A DNA stretch of 42,537 nucleotides, from contig JOHN01000097.1 of NCBI GenBank assembly GCA_000719695.1, positions 1-42,537 of the forward strand, read 5' to 3'. Position numbers and translations under genes: made by a program. The DNA comes from Streptomyces sp. NRRL F-6131 (GTDB lineage: Bacteria > Actinomycetota > Actinomycetes > Streptomycetales > Streptomycetaceae). Every line of letters begins with the position of its first letter. Position 1 is the stretch's first letter. Positions 7,274 to 14,741 of this stretch are shown here, in pieces. The notes beneath the pieces are model-generated. The model saw nothing but the letters and a program-made list of their open reading frames with translations, made no database searches and was not told where the DNA came from.

Positions 7274-8980
7274 GTGACCACCCCTGCCCAGCCGCACCGC
7301 GACGGCGGTCGCTCCCGCAAGCCCCGCAACGGCACCGGTGCCCCGCGCACCGGCGGTGCCCCCCGTACCGGCGCCCCGCGCTCCGGTGCCCCCCGCACCG
7401 GCGCCTCCTCGCGGCCGCCGCGCCGCACCAACACCCCGAAGGTGGCCGAGTCCGTCGACTTCACCGTCGTCGAGGGCACCCCGGCCCGTCCGCCGGCGGC
7501 GAGCTTCGCCGAGCTGGACCTCCCCAAGGGCATCCTGAGCACGCTCACCCGTGAGGGCGTCACCGAGCCCTTCCCGATCCAGGCCGCCACGCTGCCCGAC
7601 TCGATCGCCGGTCGCGACGTGCTCGGCCGCGGCCGTACCGGCTCCGGCAAGACCCTCGCCTTCGGCCTGTCGCTGCTCGCCCGCACCGCCGGCCGGCGTG
7701 CCGACGCCCGCCACCCGCTGGCGCTGGTCCTCACGCCCACCCGCGAGCTGGCCCAGCAGGTCACCGAGGCCCTCACCCCGTACGCCACCGCCGTCAACCT
7801 GCGGATCGCCACCGTCGTCGGCGGCATGTCGATCACCCGGCAGGCCAACGCGGTCCGTCGCGGCGCCGAGGTCCTGGTCGCCACTCCCGGCCGCCTGGAC
7901 GACCTGATCGGACGCGGCGACGTCAACCTCTCCGACGTCGCGATCACCGTGCTCGACGAGGCCGACCAGATGGCCGACATGGGCTTCCTGCCGCAGGTCA
8001 CCAAGCTGCTGGAGCAGGTCGCCGAGGGCGGGCAGCGGATGCTGTTCTCCGCCACCCTGGACCGCAACGTCGACCGGCTGGTCAAGCGCTTCCTGACCGA
8101 CCCGGTGACCCACTCCGTCGACCCCTCGGCCGGCGCGGTCACCACCATGGACCACCACCTGCTCCAGCTGGAGCCGGCGGACAAGGCCTCCACCACCGCG
8201 CACATCGCCTCCCGCGACGGCCGCGTGATCATGTTCGTGCACACCAAGCACGGCGCGGACCGGCTCGCCAAGCAGCTGCTCGCCAACGGCGTGAAGGCCG
8301 CCGCCCTGCACGGCGGCAAGTCCCAGCCGCAGCGCAACCGGGTGCTCGACCAGTTCCGGGACGGCCTCGTCACCGCGCTGATCGCCACCAACGTCGCGGC
8401 CCGCGGCATCCACATCGACGGCCTCGACCTGGTCGTCAACGTCGACCCGCCGATCGACCACAAGGACTACCTGCACCGCGGCGGCCGCACCGCCCGGGCC
8501 GGCGAGTCCGGCACCGTGGTCACGCTCGTGCTGCCGGACCAGCGGCGCGAGGTCAGCCGACTGATGACGGTGGCCGGGATCCGTCCGACCACGACCAAGA
8601 TCCGCCCCGGCGACGTCGAGCTCACCCGGATCACCGGTGCCCGCACCCCGAGCGGCGTGCCGGTCACCGTGGCCGTGCCCGCTCCGGCGGCGCCGCCGGC
8701 CCAGGCCGGTGCCGAGGGCGGCGCGCCGAAGGGTTCGTCCGGCCCGCGCCGCCGCTCCGGCAAGCGCTCCGGGCTGCCGACGGACGTCGACATGAACGGC
8801 AACCCGCGCCGTCCCCGGCCGAAGCAGCGCATGGGCGCTGCGGGCGGCGGGCAGGGCGGTGGCGCGTCGCGCCAGGCGGCCGGCTTCATCGGCCGCTCCG
8901 CGGGCCGCCCGGCGCCCGGCAGCGGCTCCAAGTCCGGCTCCAACTACGGCACCGGCCGCCAGCGTCGCAAGAGCGACTGA
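7274..8980 (+). CDS. DEAD-box ATP-dependent RNA helicase
   Basis: A 568-residue RNA helicase of superfamily 2. Motifs in order are the Q-motif (FPIQ, about 100), Walker A RGRTGSGKT (119-127), LTPTRELAQQ, the DEAD box VLDEADQMADMGF, LFSATL, and HRGGRTARAGESG in the second RecA domain. The N-terminal 50 residues hold a Gly-Ala-Pro-Arg-Thr repeat encoded by about 15-bp DNA repeats (7336-7404). The C-terminal tail is basic and Gly-rich (GSGSKSGSNYGTGRQRRKSD); both ends are likely disordered and RNA-binding. The GTG at 7274 is chosen (GGAG upstream) because an earlier in-frame start would overlap the preceding terminator. Homologues act in ribosome assembly or cold adaptation; the cold-shock neighbour fits this but does not prove it. 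Confidence 0.92.
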   Translation: MTTPAQPHRDGGRSRKPRNGTGAPRTGGAPRTGAPRSGAPRTGASSRPPRRTNTPKVAESVDFTVVEGTPARPPAASFAELDLPKGILSTLTREGVTEPFPIQAATLPDSIAGRDVLGRGRTGSGKTLAFGLSLLARTAGRRADARHPLALVLTPTRELAQQVTEALTPYATAVNLRIATVVGGMSITRQANAVRRGAEVLVATPGRLDDLIGRGDVNLSDVAITVLDEADQMADMGFLPQVTKLLEQVAEGGQRMLFSATLDRNVDRLVKRFLTDPVTHSVDPSAGAVTTMDHHLLQLEPADKASTTAHIASRDGRVIMFVHTKHGADRLAKQLLANGVKAAALHGGKSQPQRNRVLDQFRDGLVTALIATNVAARGIHIDGLDLVVNVDPPIDHKDYLHRGGRTARAGESGTVVTLVLPDQRREVSRLMTVAGIRPTTTKIRPGDVELTRITGARTPSGVPVTVAVPAPAAPPAQAGAEGGAPKGSSGPRRRSGKRSGLPTDVDMNGNPRRPRPKQRMGAAGGGQGGGASRQAAGFIGRSAGRPAPGSGSKSGSNYGTGRQRRKSD

Positions 8981-8995
8981 CCGTACGAGGCCCCG

Positions 8996-9032
8996 ACGGC
9001 CCGGCTCCCCCCACGCGGGGGAGCCGGGCCGT
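8996..9032 (+). terminator. hairpin terminator after the helicase gene
   Basis: Sixteen-bp perfect stem (8996-9011 with 9017-9032) and a 5-nt loop. Confidence 0.8.
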
Positions 9033-9521
9033 TCGCGTGTACCCCCGTGGGGGAAATCCACGGATCCCGTGAGTGGCGCACAGCCGCCGCGCCCGGTTGA
9101 CCGTGCGCATGCGACGACCGGACCCTGCGCGCGACCTGCACGTCCGTTGCGCCGCCCCGCCGCGACCCGTGCGGGGAGTACGGGCCCACCGGCGCACCCG
9201 TCCCGGCGTCTGGGACTGCAACGGTCCGGAGAACCAGATCTGGCACGTGCCCGCCCGAGCCCGACCCGATCGCCGGCCCTGCGGCAGGCCGGTGGTTTCC
9301 GGACGATCCGTCCGGGGCCCCGGCCTGCTGTCGCGTTCGGGCGTCCGTTCGTACCGGCTCCCGTCCGTGGACGGACCGTTGGCGTGATCACTTCCCCCGG
9401 TGGTTGACCGTGGCCGTACATCCCCCCGAGGCTTTCACGCGCCCCGCACAACTGGTGCACCGTCATCACGGTTCACAGTCCGCGGGCCCACCGGTTCACC
9501 GTCTTCGGAAGGATCTTCCCG
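9033..9521. other. 489-bp gap before the lectin array
   Basis: Apart from the short lectin relic at 9208-9255 I see no gene here. The last 100 bp should hold the promoter and leader of the first lectin; CGGAAGGA just before 9522 is its ribosome binding site. Confidence 0.5.
9208..9255 (+). pseudogene. relic of a ricin-B lectin C-terminus
   Basis: Sixteen codons read VWDCNGPENQIWHVPA, matching the last residues of the intact lectins downstream (IWDCNGAANQVWHVPA). The position of the stop codon is CGA instead of TGA, so the frame runs on. Just upstream, 9187-9207 can be aligned to the lectin sequence only with a frame change (TGAPVP against TGNGTPVQ), as expected of a decayed gene. No lectin start or signal peptide is visible in front. 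It appears to be the remains of another member of the array that was mostly deleted. Confidence 0.7.
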
Positions 9522-10250
9522 ATGCGTCGTACCGCCGCGCTCCTGAGCAGTGCCGTGCTGCTCGGCGGAGCCGCCGCCCTCGCCTCGCCCGCCACCGCCG
9601 CCCCGGCCGCCGGGAGCTGTTGGGCCTACGCCGGCGGCTGGAACGCCTACGCCGTCTGCAGTGGTGGCACCGACCCGCTGCAGGGCTGGTTCGTCTCCGC
9701 CAACTGCCTGTACTGGAACGCCAACCACACCGCGCAGTTCTCCCGTCCGGTCAACGGCTTCGCGGTGTTCGGCGACGGCACCTCGGTCGCCTCCTGCGGG
9801 GTCAACGAGACCGTCAGCTTCCCGCGCGTCGTCTACGGCGGCCGGATCCCCACCCAGCCCGCCGGGCCGGTCGGCCCGATCACCGGCTACGCCGACAAGT
9901 GCGTGGACGTGAAGGGCGCCAGCGGCTCGGACCGCACCCCCGTGCAGATCTACGACTGCAACGGCACCAATGCCCAGCAGTGGAAGATCGGCGTGGACGG
10001 CACCGTCCGCGCCTTCTACAAGTGCCTGGACGTGGCCGGGGCCGGCACCGCCAACGGCACCAAGGTGCAGCTCTACACCTGCAACGGCACCGGCGCCCAG
10101 CAGTGGCAGGTCCGGGCCGACGGCTCGATCCTCAACCCGGCGTCCGGCCGCTGCCTGGACGACCTGGGCTTCTCCACCGAGAACGGCAACCAGCTCGGCA
10201 TCTGGGACTGCAACGGCGCCGCCAACCAGGTCTGGCACGTCCCCGCCTGA
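9522..10250 (+). CDS. secreted ricin-B-type (beta-trefoil) lectin, array member 1
   Basis: A 242-residue exported protein. Residues 1-27 are a Sec signal peptide (MRRTAALLSSAVLLGG...ATAA). Residues about 28-115 form a cysteine-containing region of unknown fold with a DPLQGW motif. From PITGYADKCVDV (about 119) to the end are three beta-trefoil repeats, each ending in a QxW-type motif: NAQQWKI, GAQQWQV, NQVWHV. Each repeat has a Cys pair (KCVDV/YDCNG, KCLDV/YTCNG, RCLDD/WDCNG). Trefoil lectins of this type bind galactose- or xylose-based glycans, and actinomycete enzymes use them to hold plant polysaccharides; here no catalytic domain is attached. GGAAGGA precedes the ATG. It is the first of four genes in one transcription unit with 38-50 bp gaps. 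Confidence 0.88.
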   Translation: MRRTAALLSSAVLLGGAAALASPATAAPAAGSCWAYAGGWNAYAVCSGGTDPLQGWFVSANCLYWNANHTAQFSRPVNGFAVFGDGTSVASCGVNETVSFPRVVYGGRIPTQPAGPVGPITGYADKCVDVKGASGSDRTPVQIYDCNGTNAQQWKIGVDGTVRAFYKCLDVAGAGTANGTKVQLYTCNGTGAQQWQVRADGSILNPASGRCLDDLGFSTENGNQLGIWDCNGAANQVWHVPA

Positions 10251-10288
10251 CCGGACCACCACCCGCACCCCCTTCGAGGAGCTTCCCC

Positions 10289-11050
10289 GTGCGTCGAATC
10301 ACCACCCTGCTCGCCACCGCCCTGCTGGCCGGGGCCGCCGCGCTCACCACCGCCCCGGCCGCTGTCGCCGGGGCCACGCCGACCGCGCAGGCCACGCCGA
10401 CCGTGCAGGCCGCCAGTCCGAACGAGAACTGCTCCGTCAAGCCCGACGGCGCGGGTTGGCGCGGCACCTGTTCGGGCCTCGACCCGATGCAGAGCTGGAT
10501 GCTCTCGATCTCCTGTTACAGCTACGACTGGAACAACCCCGGGACCATCATCCCCGGTGCGAGCTGGGGCAGTTGGGCGGCCGGGAACACCAGTACCACC
10601 GTCCCCGGGTGCCCGGTGTTCTCGTGGGGAGCGGGGATCACGTTCGGCCCCGCGCCCGCGGCCGGGCCGACGGGTCAGATCACCGGTTTCGTGAACAAGT
10701 GCCTGGACGTGCGCGGCGGTTCCAGCAACAACGGCACCCCCGTCCAGATGTGGGACTGCCTGGGCAACGTCAACCAGACCTGGCGGATCGCCTCCGACGG
10801 CACCATCCGCGCCGTCGGCAAGTGCCTCGACCCGCAGAGCGGGAACACCGGCAACGGCACGCCGGTGTGGATGTGGGACTGCAACGGCGCCATCAGCCAG
10901 CAGTGGCGGGTCCGGCCCGACGGCGCGATCGTCAACGTCAAGTCCGGCCGGGCCCTGGACGTCCGGGGCTGGGACACCGCTAACGGTGCGATCGCGCAGA
11001 TCTGGGACTTCAACAACACCGCCAACCAGCTCTGGCACGCGCCCGCGTGA
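10289..11050 (+). CDS. secreted ricin-B-type lectin, array member 2
   Basis: A 253-residue paralogue of its neighbours. It starts at GTG 10289 with CGAGGAG upstream, and its signal peptide ends near AAVAGA. The mature N-terminal region has four cysteines (ENCSV, GTCSG, ISCYS, PGCPV) and the shared GLDPMQSW motif, then the FGPAPAAGPTG linker. The trefoil domain follows. Its third repeat reads GRALDV...WDFNN, so both cysteines of the usual third disulphide are missing, as in member 3. Repeats one and two are nearly identical to member 3 (FVNKCLDVRGGSSNNGTP). Probably a glycan-binding extracellular protein; the ligand is unknown. Confidence 0.87.
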   Translation: MRRITTLLATALLAGAAALTTAPAAVAGATPTAQATPTVQAASPNENCSVKPDGAGWRGTCSGLDPMQSWMLSISCYSYDWNNPGTIIPGASWGSWAAGNTSTTVPGCPVFSWGAGITFGPAPAAGPTGQITGFVNKCLDVRGGSSNNGTPVQMWDCLGNVNQTWRIASDGTIRAVGKCLDPQSGNTGNGTPVWMWDCNGAISQQWRVRPDGAIVNVKSGRALDVRGWDTANGAIAQIWDFNNTANQLWHAPA

Positions 11051-11160
11051 CGCCCTGCACGCCCGTCGACCGGATCACCCTCGACCCAAGGACATTCCCC
11101 ATGCGCCGCACCACCGCCCTGCTCGCCACCGCCCTGCTCGCCGGGGCCGCCGCGCTCACC
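10919..11160 (+). repeat. long direct repeat, copy 1 (copy 2 at 11734-11975)
   Basis: The end of lectin 2, the 50-bp spacer and the signal-peptide region of lectin 3 are almost the same as the corresponding block at 11734-11975, offset by exactly 815 bp. The spacer differs at only a few bases. This indicates a recent tandem duplication or gene conversion. Confidence 0.8.
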
Positions 11161-11865
11161 ACCGCCCCGGCCGCCGGTGCCGCCGAAGCCGCGATGCCCG
11201 CGTCGTCCGCGCCCGCCGGTGCGCAGGCCGCCGTTCCGGCGGGCTGCACCCTCGACGCCGGCCTGCGGGACGCCACCGGCACCTGCACGAGCATCGACCC
11301 GCAGCAGACCTGGAGGGTCACCGCCATGTGCCAGAGCTGGGACGCCAACGGCTTCCCCACCTGGAGCGGGGCCTACAGCAGCGGGTGGGTGACCGGCAAC
11401 GGCACCGGCAGCGCGTGGTGCGACTACATGGAGACGATCACGCAGGCGGGGATCGCTCTCGGCCCCACGCCTCCGGCCGGGCCGACCGGTCCGATCACCG
11501 GTTTCGTGAACAAGTGTCTGGACGTGCGCGGCGGTTCCAGCAACAACGGCACCCCGATCCAGATGTGGGACTGCCTGGGCAACGTCAACCAGAGCTGGCG
11601 GATAGCCTCCGACGGCACCGTCCGCGCCGTCGGCAAGTGCCTGGACGTCAAGGACGGTGCCACCGGCAACGGTACGCCGCTGCAGATCTGGGACTGCAAC
11701 GGCACCGGCGCGCAGAAGTGGGTGGTCCGGGCCGACGGCGCGATCGTCAACCCGCAGTCCGGCCGGGCCCTGGACGTCCGGGGCTACGACACCGCCAACG
11801 GCGCGCTGGTGCAGATCTGGGACTTCAACAACACCGCCAACCAGCTCTGGCACGCGCCCGCGTGA
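11101..11865 (+). CDS. secreted ricin-B-type lectin, array member 3
   Basis: A 254-residue paralogue with a Sec signal peptide (MRRTTALLATALLAGAAALTT). The N-terminal region has cysteines at AGCTL, GTCTS, AMCQS and AWCDY and the conserved IDPQQTW motif. A GPTPPAGPTG linker leads into three trefoil repeats. Repeats one and two keep their Cys pairs; repeat three (GRALDV, WDFNN) has lost both cysteines, as in member 2. QxW-like motifs are NQSW, AQKW and NQLW. AAGGA lies 9 nt before the ATG. The N-terminal region differs strongly from member 2 although the lectin domains are nearly identical. Confidence 0.88.
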   Translation: MRRTTALLATALLAGAAALTTAPAAGAAEAAMPASSAPAGAQAAVPAGCTLDAGLRDATGTCTSIDPQQTWRVTAMCQSWDANGFPTWSGAYSSGWVTGNGTGSAWCDYMETITQAGIALGPTPPAGPTGPITGFVNKCLDVRGGSSNNGTPIQMWDCLGNVNQSWRIASDGTVRAVGKCLDVKDGATGNGTPLQIWDCNGTGAQKWVVRADGAIVNPQSGRALDVRGYDTANGALVQIWDFNNTANQLWHAPA

Positions 11866-11915
11866 CGCCCCGCACGCCCGTCGACCGGATCACCCTCAAC
11901 CCAAGGACGTTCCCC

Positions 11916-12671
11916 ATGCGCCGCACCACCGCCCTGCTCGCCACCGCCCTGCTCGCCGGGGCCGCCGCGCTGACCGCGCCCGCCGCCAACGCCGCCGGGA
12001 GCGGCCCGCAGGGCACCCCGCCCGCACCGGTCGCGGACGCCGTGGCCGCCGAGAACTGTTCGATCACCAACGTGGTCTACGGCGCCACCGGGACGTGCAC
12101 CGGCCTCGACCCCAACCAGACCTGGAGCGTCGGCGGCTGGTGCCAGGCCTGGGAGAACGGCTTCCCGGCCATGAAGCCGCTCTGGGGTCCGACGACCGCC
12201 GGTGACGGCACCGTCGGCGCGTCCTGCATCCAGGGCGGGACGGTGTCCTTCACCCAGATCGTGTTCGGGCCCAAGCCCCCGGCCGGGCCGAGCGGGCGGA
12301 TCACCGGGTACGCGGACAAGTGCGTCGACGTCCGGGGCCAGAACCAGGCCAACAGCACGCCCGTACAGATCTGGGACTGCCTCGGCAACGCCGGCCAGAC
12401 CTGGAAGGTCGGCACCGACGGCACCGTCCGCGCCCTCGGCAAGTGCCTGGACGTCCAGGGCGGCCGGACCGGCAACGCGACCCTGGTGCAGATCTACGAC
12501 TGCAACGGCACCGGCGCCCAGCAGTGGCGGGCCCGGCCGGACGGTTCGCTGCTCAACCCGCAGTCCGGCCGCTGCCTGGACGACCTCGGCTTCTCCACCA
12601 CCAACGGCAACCAGCTCGGCATCTGGGACTGCAACGGCGCCGCCAACCAGGTCTGGCACCTGCCGGTGTGA
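11916..12671 (+). CDS. secreted ricin-B-type lectin, array member 4
   Basis: A 251-residue paralogue. Its signal peptide is almost the same as that of member 3. The N-terminal region has ENCSI, GTCTG, GWCQA and ASCIQ cysteines with GLDPNQTW, then FGPKPPAGPSG. The trefoil domain resembles member 1: all three repeats keep their Cys pairs, and the end (RCLDDLGFST...IWDCNGAANQVWH) is nearly identical to member 1. So members 1 and 4 share one type of C-terminal repeat and members 2 and 3 another. AAGGA precedes the ATG. The gene ends 7 bp from the stop of the convergent TetR gene. Confidence 0.88.
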   Translation: MRRTTALLATALLAGAAALTAPAANAAGSGPQGTPPAPVADAVAAENCSITNVVYGATGTCTGLDPNQTWSVGGWCQAWENGFPAMKPLWGPTTAGDGTVGASCIQGGTVSFTQIVFGPKPPAGPSGRITGYADKCVDVRGQNQANSTPVQIWDCLGNAGQTWKVGTDGTVRALGKCLDVQGGRTGNATLVQIYDCNGTGAQQWRARPDGSLLNPQSGRCLDDLGFSTTNGNQLGIWDCNGAANQVWHLPV

Positions 12672-12678
12672 CCTGGGG

Positions 12679-13305
12679 TCAGCCCCGGTCCAGCACCCCG
12701 TGGGCCAGGGCGGCGAGTCCGGCCGTGATCCGTTCGGGGGTGACGCCGCTCTCGCGCTGGTGACGGAACAGCTCGGGCGCGAGCGGCGCGAGCAGCTGGT
12801 CGGCGAGGACCTCCGGGTCAGGCCGGCCGGCCTCGCGCACCAGGTGGGCGACGTGCAGCCGCCAGAAGGCGTGGGCGCCGGTCCGGTAACGGGCCTCGCC
12901 GGTCTCGGCGCCGAGCACCAGGTGGACGTGGGTCTCCAGCAGCTCGACCATCGCCGCGTAGAAGGCGGCCAACCGCTCCGCCGGGGTCGGCGGCTCGGCC
13001 CCGGCCCCGGCCCCGGTGCCGGTGCCGGGGCCGAGCGGTGCGGCGCCGCGCAGCAGCCGCTCCTGGAGGGCGCGTTCGTGCTCGTCGAGCAGGGCGCGGG
13101 CGATCGAGGCGCGGTCGGGGTAGCGGCGGTAGAGCGTGCCGCGGCCGATGCCGGCGGCCCGGGCGATGTCGTCCATGGTGACGGCGGCCGGGTCGCCCGC
13201 GGCGAAGAGCCGTTCGGCGGCGGCGAGCACCTTGGCGCGGTTCCGGGCGGCGTCGGCCCGTTCGCGGGGCGGCGGGCCGTCGGCCAGGGGGAGCTCGGTC
13301 GTCAT
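12679..13305 (-). CDS. TetR/AcrR family transcriptional repressor
   Basis: A 208-residue regulator. The N-terminal helix-turn-helix reads TMDDIARAAGIGRGTLYRRYPDR (given here as key residues: TMDD, GIGRGTLYRRYPD), which is typical of TetR proteins. The C-terminal half (from about 85) is the ligand-binding and dimerisation domain and contains a Gly/Thr/Ala-rich stretch. It diverges from the azoreductase/SMR gene pair, and two related palindromes lie in the 147-bp gap. It therefore most likely represses itself and that pair, and is released by a small molecule such as a quinone or cationic drug. The ATG at 13305 is the only sensible start after the operator region. Confidence 0.88.
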   Translation of the reverse strand: MTTELPLADGPPPRERADAARNRAKVLAAAERLFAAGDPAAVTMDDIARAAGIGRGTLYRRYPDRASIARALLDEHERALQERLLRGAAPLGPGTGTGAGAGAEPPTPAERLAAFYAAMVELLETHVHLVLGAETGEARYRTGAHAFWRLHVAHLVREAGRPDPEVLADQLLAPLAPELFRHQRESGVTPERITAGLAALAHGVLDRG

Positions 13306-13336
13306 GGGCAGCAACGGTAGAGGGAAACGCACGCCC

Positions 13337-13367
13337 GAGGGAAGTGGACACGCTGTCCACTTCCCTC
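13337..13367. promoter_or_regulatory. TetR operator candidate 1
   Basis: Perfect 14-bp arms around a CGC centre, core AAGTGGACA-CGC-TGTCCACTT. It lies between the divergent regulator and azoreductase genes, 32 bp from the regulator start. The core is shared with the site at 13386-13408. Confidence 0.75.
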
Positions 13368-13385
13368 TACCGTGGGGGGTGCCGA

Positions 13386-13408
13386 CAAGTGGACGCCGTG
13401 TCCGCTTG
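13386..13408. promoter_or_regulatory. TetR operator candidate 2
   Basis: CAAGTGGAC-N5-GTCCGCTTG with one mismatch between arms. Together with site 1 it gives the consensus AAGTGGAC-N5-GTCCRCTT. Centre-to-centre distance is about 45 bp. It lies 45 bp before the azoreductase start. Confidence 0.7.
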
Positions 13409-13452
13409 ATCTCGGCCGTTCCGTTCCGCCCAGACCGCCCCGGGGGTTCACC

Positions 13453-14121
13453 GTGTCCCACCTCTTGCACCTCGACAGCAGCGCGCGCAGTGACTCCTTC
13501 ACCCGCCGCCTCGGTGCGGCCTTCGCCGACGCCTGGCGGGCCGGCGGCGGCGAGGTCACCCACCGCGACCTCGCCGCCGACCCCGTCCCGCCGATCCGCG
13601 AGGGCTGGACCCGGATCTGCGACACCCTGCAGCGCGAGGAGATCACCGACATCGCCCGCTACGCCGAGGCGGTCCGCACCGAGCAGGAGCGGGAGGCCTG
13701 GGCGGTCGTCCGGCCGCTGCTCGACGAGCTGGTGGCGGCGGACGCCGTGCTGATCGGCGCGCCGATGTACAACTTCGGCATCCCCTCCGCGCTCAAGGCC
13801 TGGATCGACCAGGTCACCTTCCCGAAGATGGTGCTCGCCCCGCGGAAGTTCGTGGTCGTGGCCGCCCGCGGCGGCGCCTACGGCCCCGGCACCCCGCGCG
13901 AGCCCTACGACCACAACGGGCGCTACCTGACCGACTTCTTCCGCGGCCACTACGCGGTGGAGGACGCCGAGGTGATCGCCGCCGAACTCGTCAACTCCCT
14001 GGTCGACCCCGCCCTGGCCGGCCGGGCGGCCCAGCACCGCGAGTCCGTCGCCGACGCGCTGTACCGGGCCGGCGAGCTCGGCACCAAGCTGGTCGGTTTC
14101 CGCATCCCGAGGGAGGACTGA
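13453..14121 (+). CDS. FMN-dependent NADH-azoreductase (AzoR-like)
   Basis: A 222-residue flavodoxin-fold quinone/azo reductase. The N-terminus LLHLDSSARSDSFTRRL contains the FMN phosphate-binding SSARS loop. APMYNFGIPSALKAWIDQV is the diagnostic AzoR segment contacting the flavin, followed by ARGGAYGPG. The family reduces azo dyes and quinones with NAD(P)H, detoxifying quinones and thiol-specific stress agents. The start is the GTG at 13453, with a poor ribosome binding site (GGGGG). The downstream SMR gene begins 5 bp after its stop, so they form an operon under the TetR operators. Confidence 0.88.
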   Translation: MSHLLHLDSSARSDSFTRRLGAAFADAWRAGGGEVTHRDLAADPVPPIREGWTRICDTLQREEITDIARYAEAVRTEQEREAWAVVRPLLDELVAADAVLIGAPMYNFGIPSALKAWIDQVTFPKMVLAPRKFVVVAARGGAYGPGTPREPYDHNGRYLTDFFRGHYAVEDAEVIAAELVNSLVDPALAGRAAQHRESVADALYRAGELGTKLVGFRIPRED

Positions 14122-14126
14122 GCGCC

Positions 14127-14447
14127 GTGCCGTGGATCTGGCTGCTGCTGGCCGGGGTGGTCGAGGTCGCCTGGGCGCAGTCGATCAAGCCGACCGAGGG
14201 CTTCACCCGCCTCCCGCAGACCGCTCTTTGCTTCGTCCTCATGCTGGGCGCGGTGCTGCTGCTCTCCCGCGCCCTCCGGGACCTCCCGGTCGGCACCGGC
14301 TACGCCGTCTTCACCGGCATCGGCGCCGTCGGCACCGTGCTGACCTCCCTCGCCGTCCGCCACGAGGTCCCGTCCCCCACCACCTTCGCCGGCCTCGCCC
14401 TGATCACCACCGGCCTCGTCACGGTCCACCTGGGGTCGGGGGGCTGA
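14127..14447 (+). CDS. small multidrug resistance (SMR) exporter, SugE/Gdx-like
   Basis: A 106-residue protein with four membrane helices. The essential glutamate of the SMR family is in the first helix (LAGVVEVAWA, Glu13). IKPTEGFTRL after helix 1 resembles the SugE/Gdx branch, whose members export guanidinium or quaternary ammonium compounds as antiparallel dimers. A single gene of this kind fits a homodimeric exporter. The start is the GTG at 14127, right after the azoreductase stop; GAGGGA in the last codons of that gene serves as the ribosome binding site. Regulation is probably by the TetR protein at 12679. Confidence 0.87.
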   Translation: MPWIWLLLAGVVEVAWAQSIKPTEGFTRLPQTALCFVLMLGAVLLLSRALRDLPVGTGYAVFTGIGAVGTVLTSLAVRHEVPSPTTFAGLALITTGLVTVHLGSGG

Positions 14448-14464
14448 ACGCCGCCCGCCGGCAA

Positions 14465-14500
14465 TGTTGGTGGAATACAATGGCTTGTCCATCGCCAACA
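14465..14500 (+). promoter_or_regulatory. candidate promoter and operator of vapBC
   Basis: TACAAT at 14476-14481 is a good -10 box and is unusually AT-rich here. It lies between the arms TGTTGG (14465-14470) and CCAACA (14495-14500). This would let the VapBC complex block its own promoter, as is usual for such modules. Confidence 0.45.
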
Positions 14501-14519
14501 TCGGCCGTCGGAGGCGCGC

Positions 14520-14741
14520 ATGTCCGTGACGCAGATCGACATCGACGAAGAAGCCCTGGAACGGGCCATGGCCCTGGCTGGGGTGCGGACCAAGAAAGAG
14601 GCGGTCAACCTCGCCCTGCGCTACTACGCGGAGCGACAGGAACGCGCGGCCCGGATCGGCCGGCACTTCGAAAGGGCCCGCCGCTGGGGAGCCGTGGAGC
14701 ACGCCGAGCGCCTGCACCGGGTGGAGAAGGACGCCCGGTGA
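14520..14741 (+). CDS. vapB: type II antitoxin, VapB family
   Basis: A 73-residue antitoxin. The N-terminal half (TQIDIDEEALERAMALAGV, TKKEAVNLALRYYAERQ) has the short strand and two helices of a ribbon-helix-helix DNA-binding domain. The charged C-terminal half (RIGRHFERARRWGAVEHAERL) would wrap the toxin. The ATG at 14520 has GGAGGCG upstream. Its stop codon overlaps the start of the toxin gene (GTGA), so the two are translationally coupled. It should neutralise VapC and, with it, repress the promoter. Confidence 0.85.
   Translation: MSVTQIDIDEEALERAMALAGVRTKKEAVNLALRYYAERQERAARIGRHFERARRWGAVEHAERLHRVEKDAR

Noticed and set aside
7106..9469. Leftward 787-codon frame opposite the RNA helicase
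   Set aside because: Low-complexity antisense frame; the helicase on the other strand has all motifs.
9404..11050. Single long frame joining lectins 1 and 2
   Set aside because: Through lectin 1 it runs in the wrong frame (Arg/Pro-rich); only the part after 10289 is the real lectin 2.
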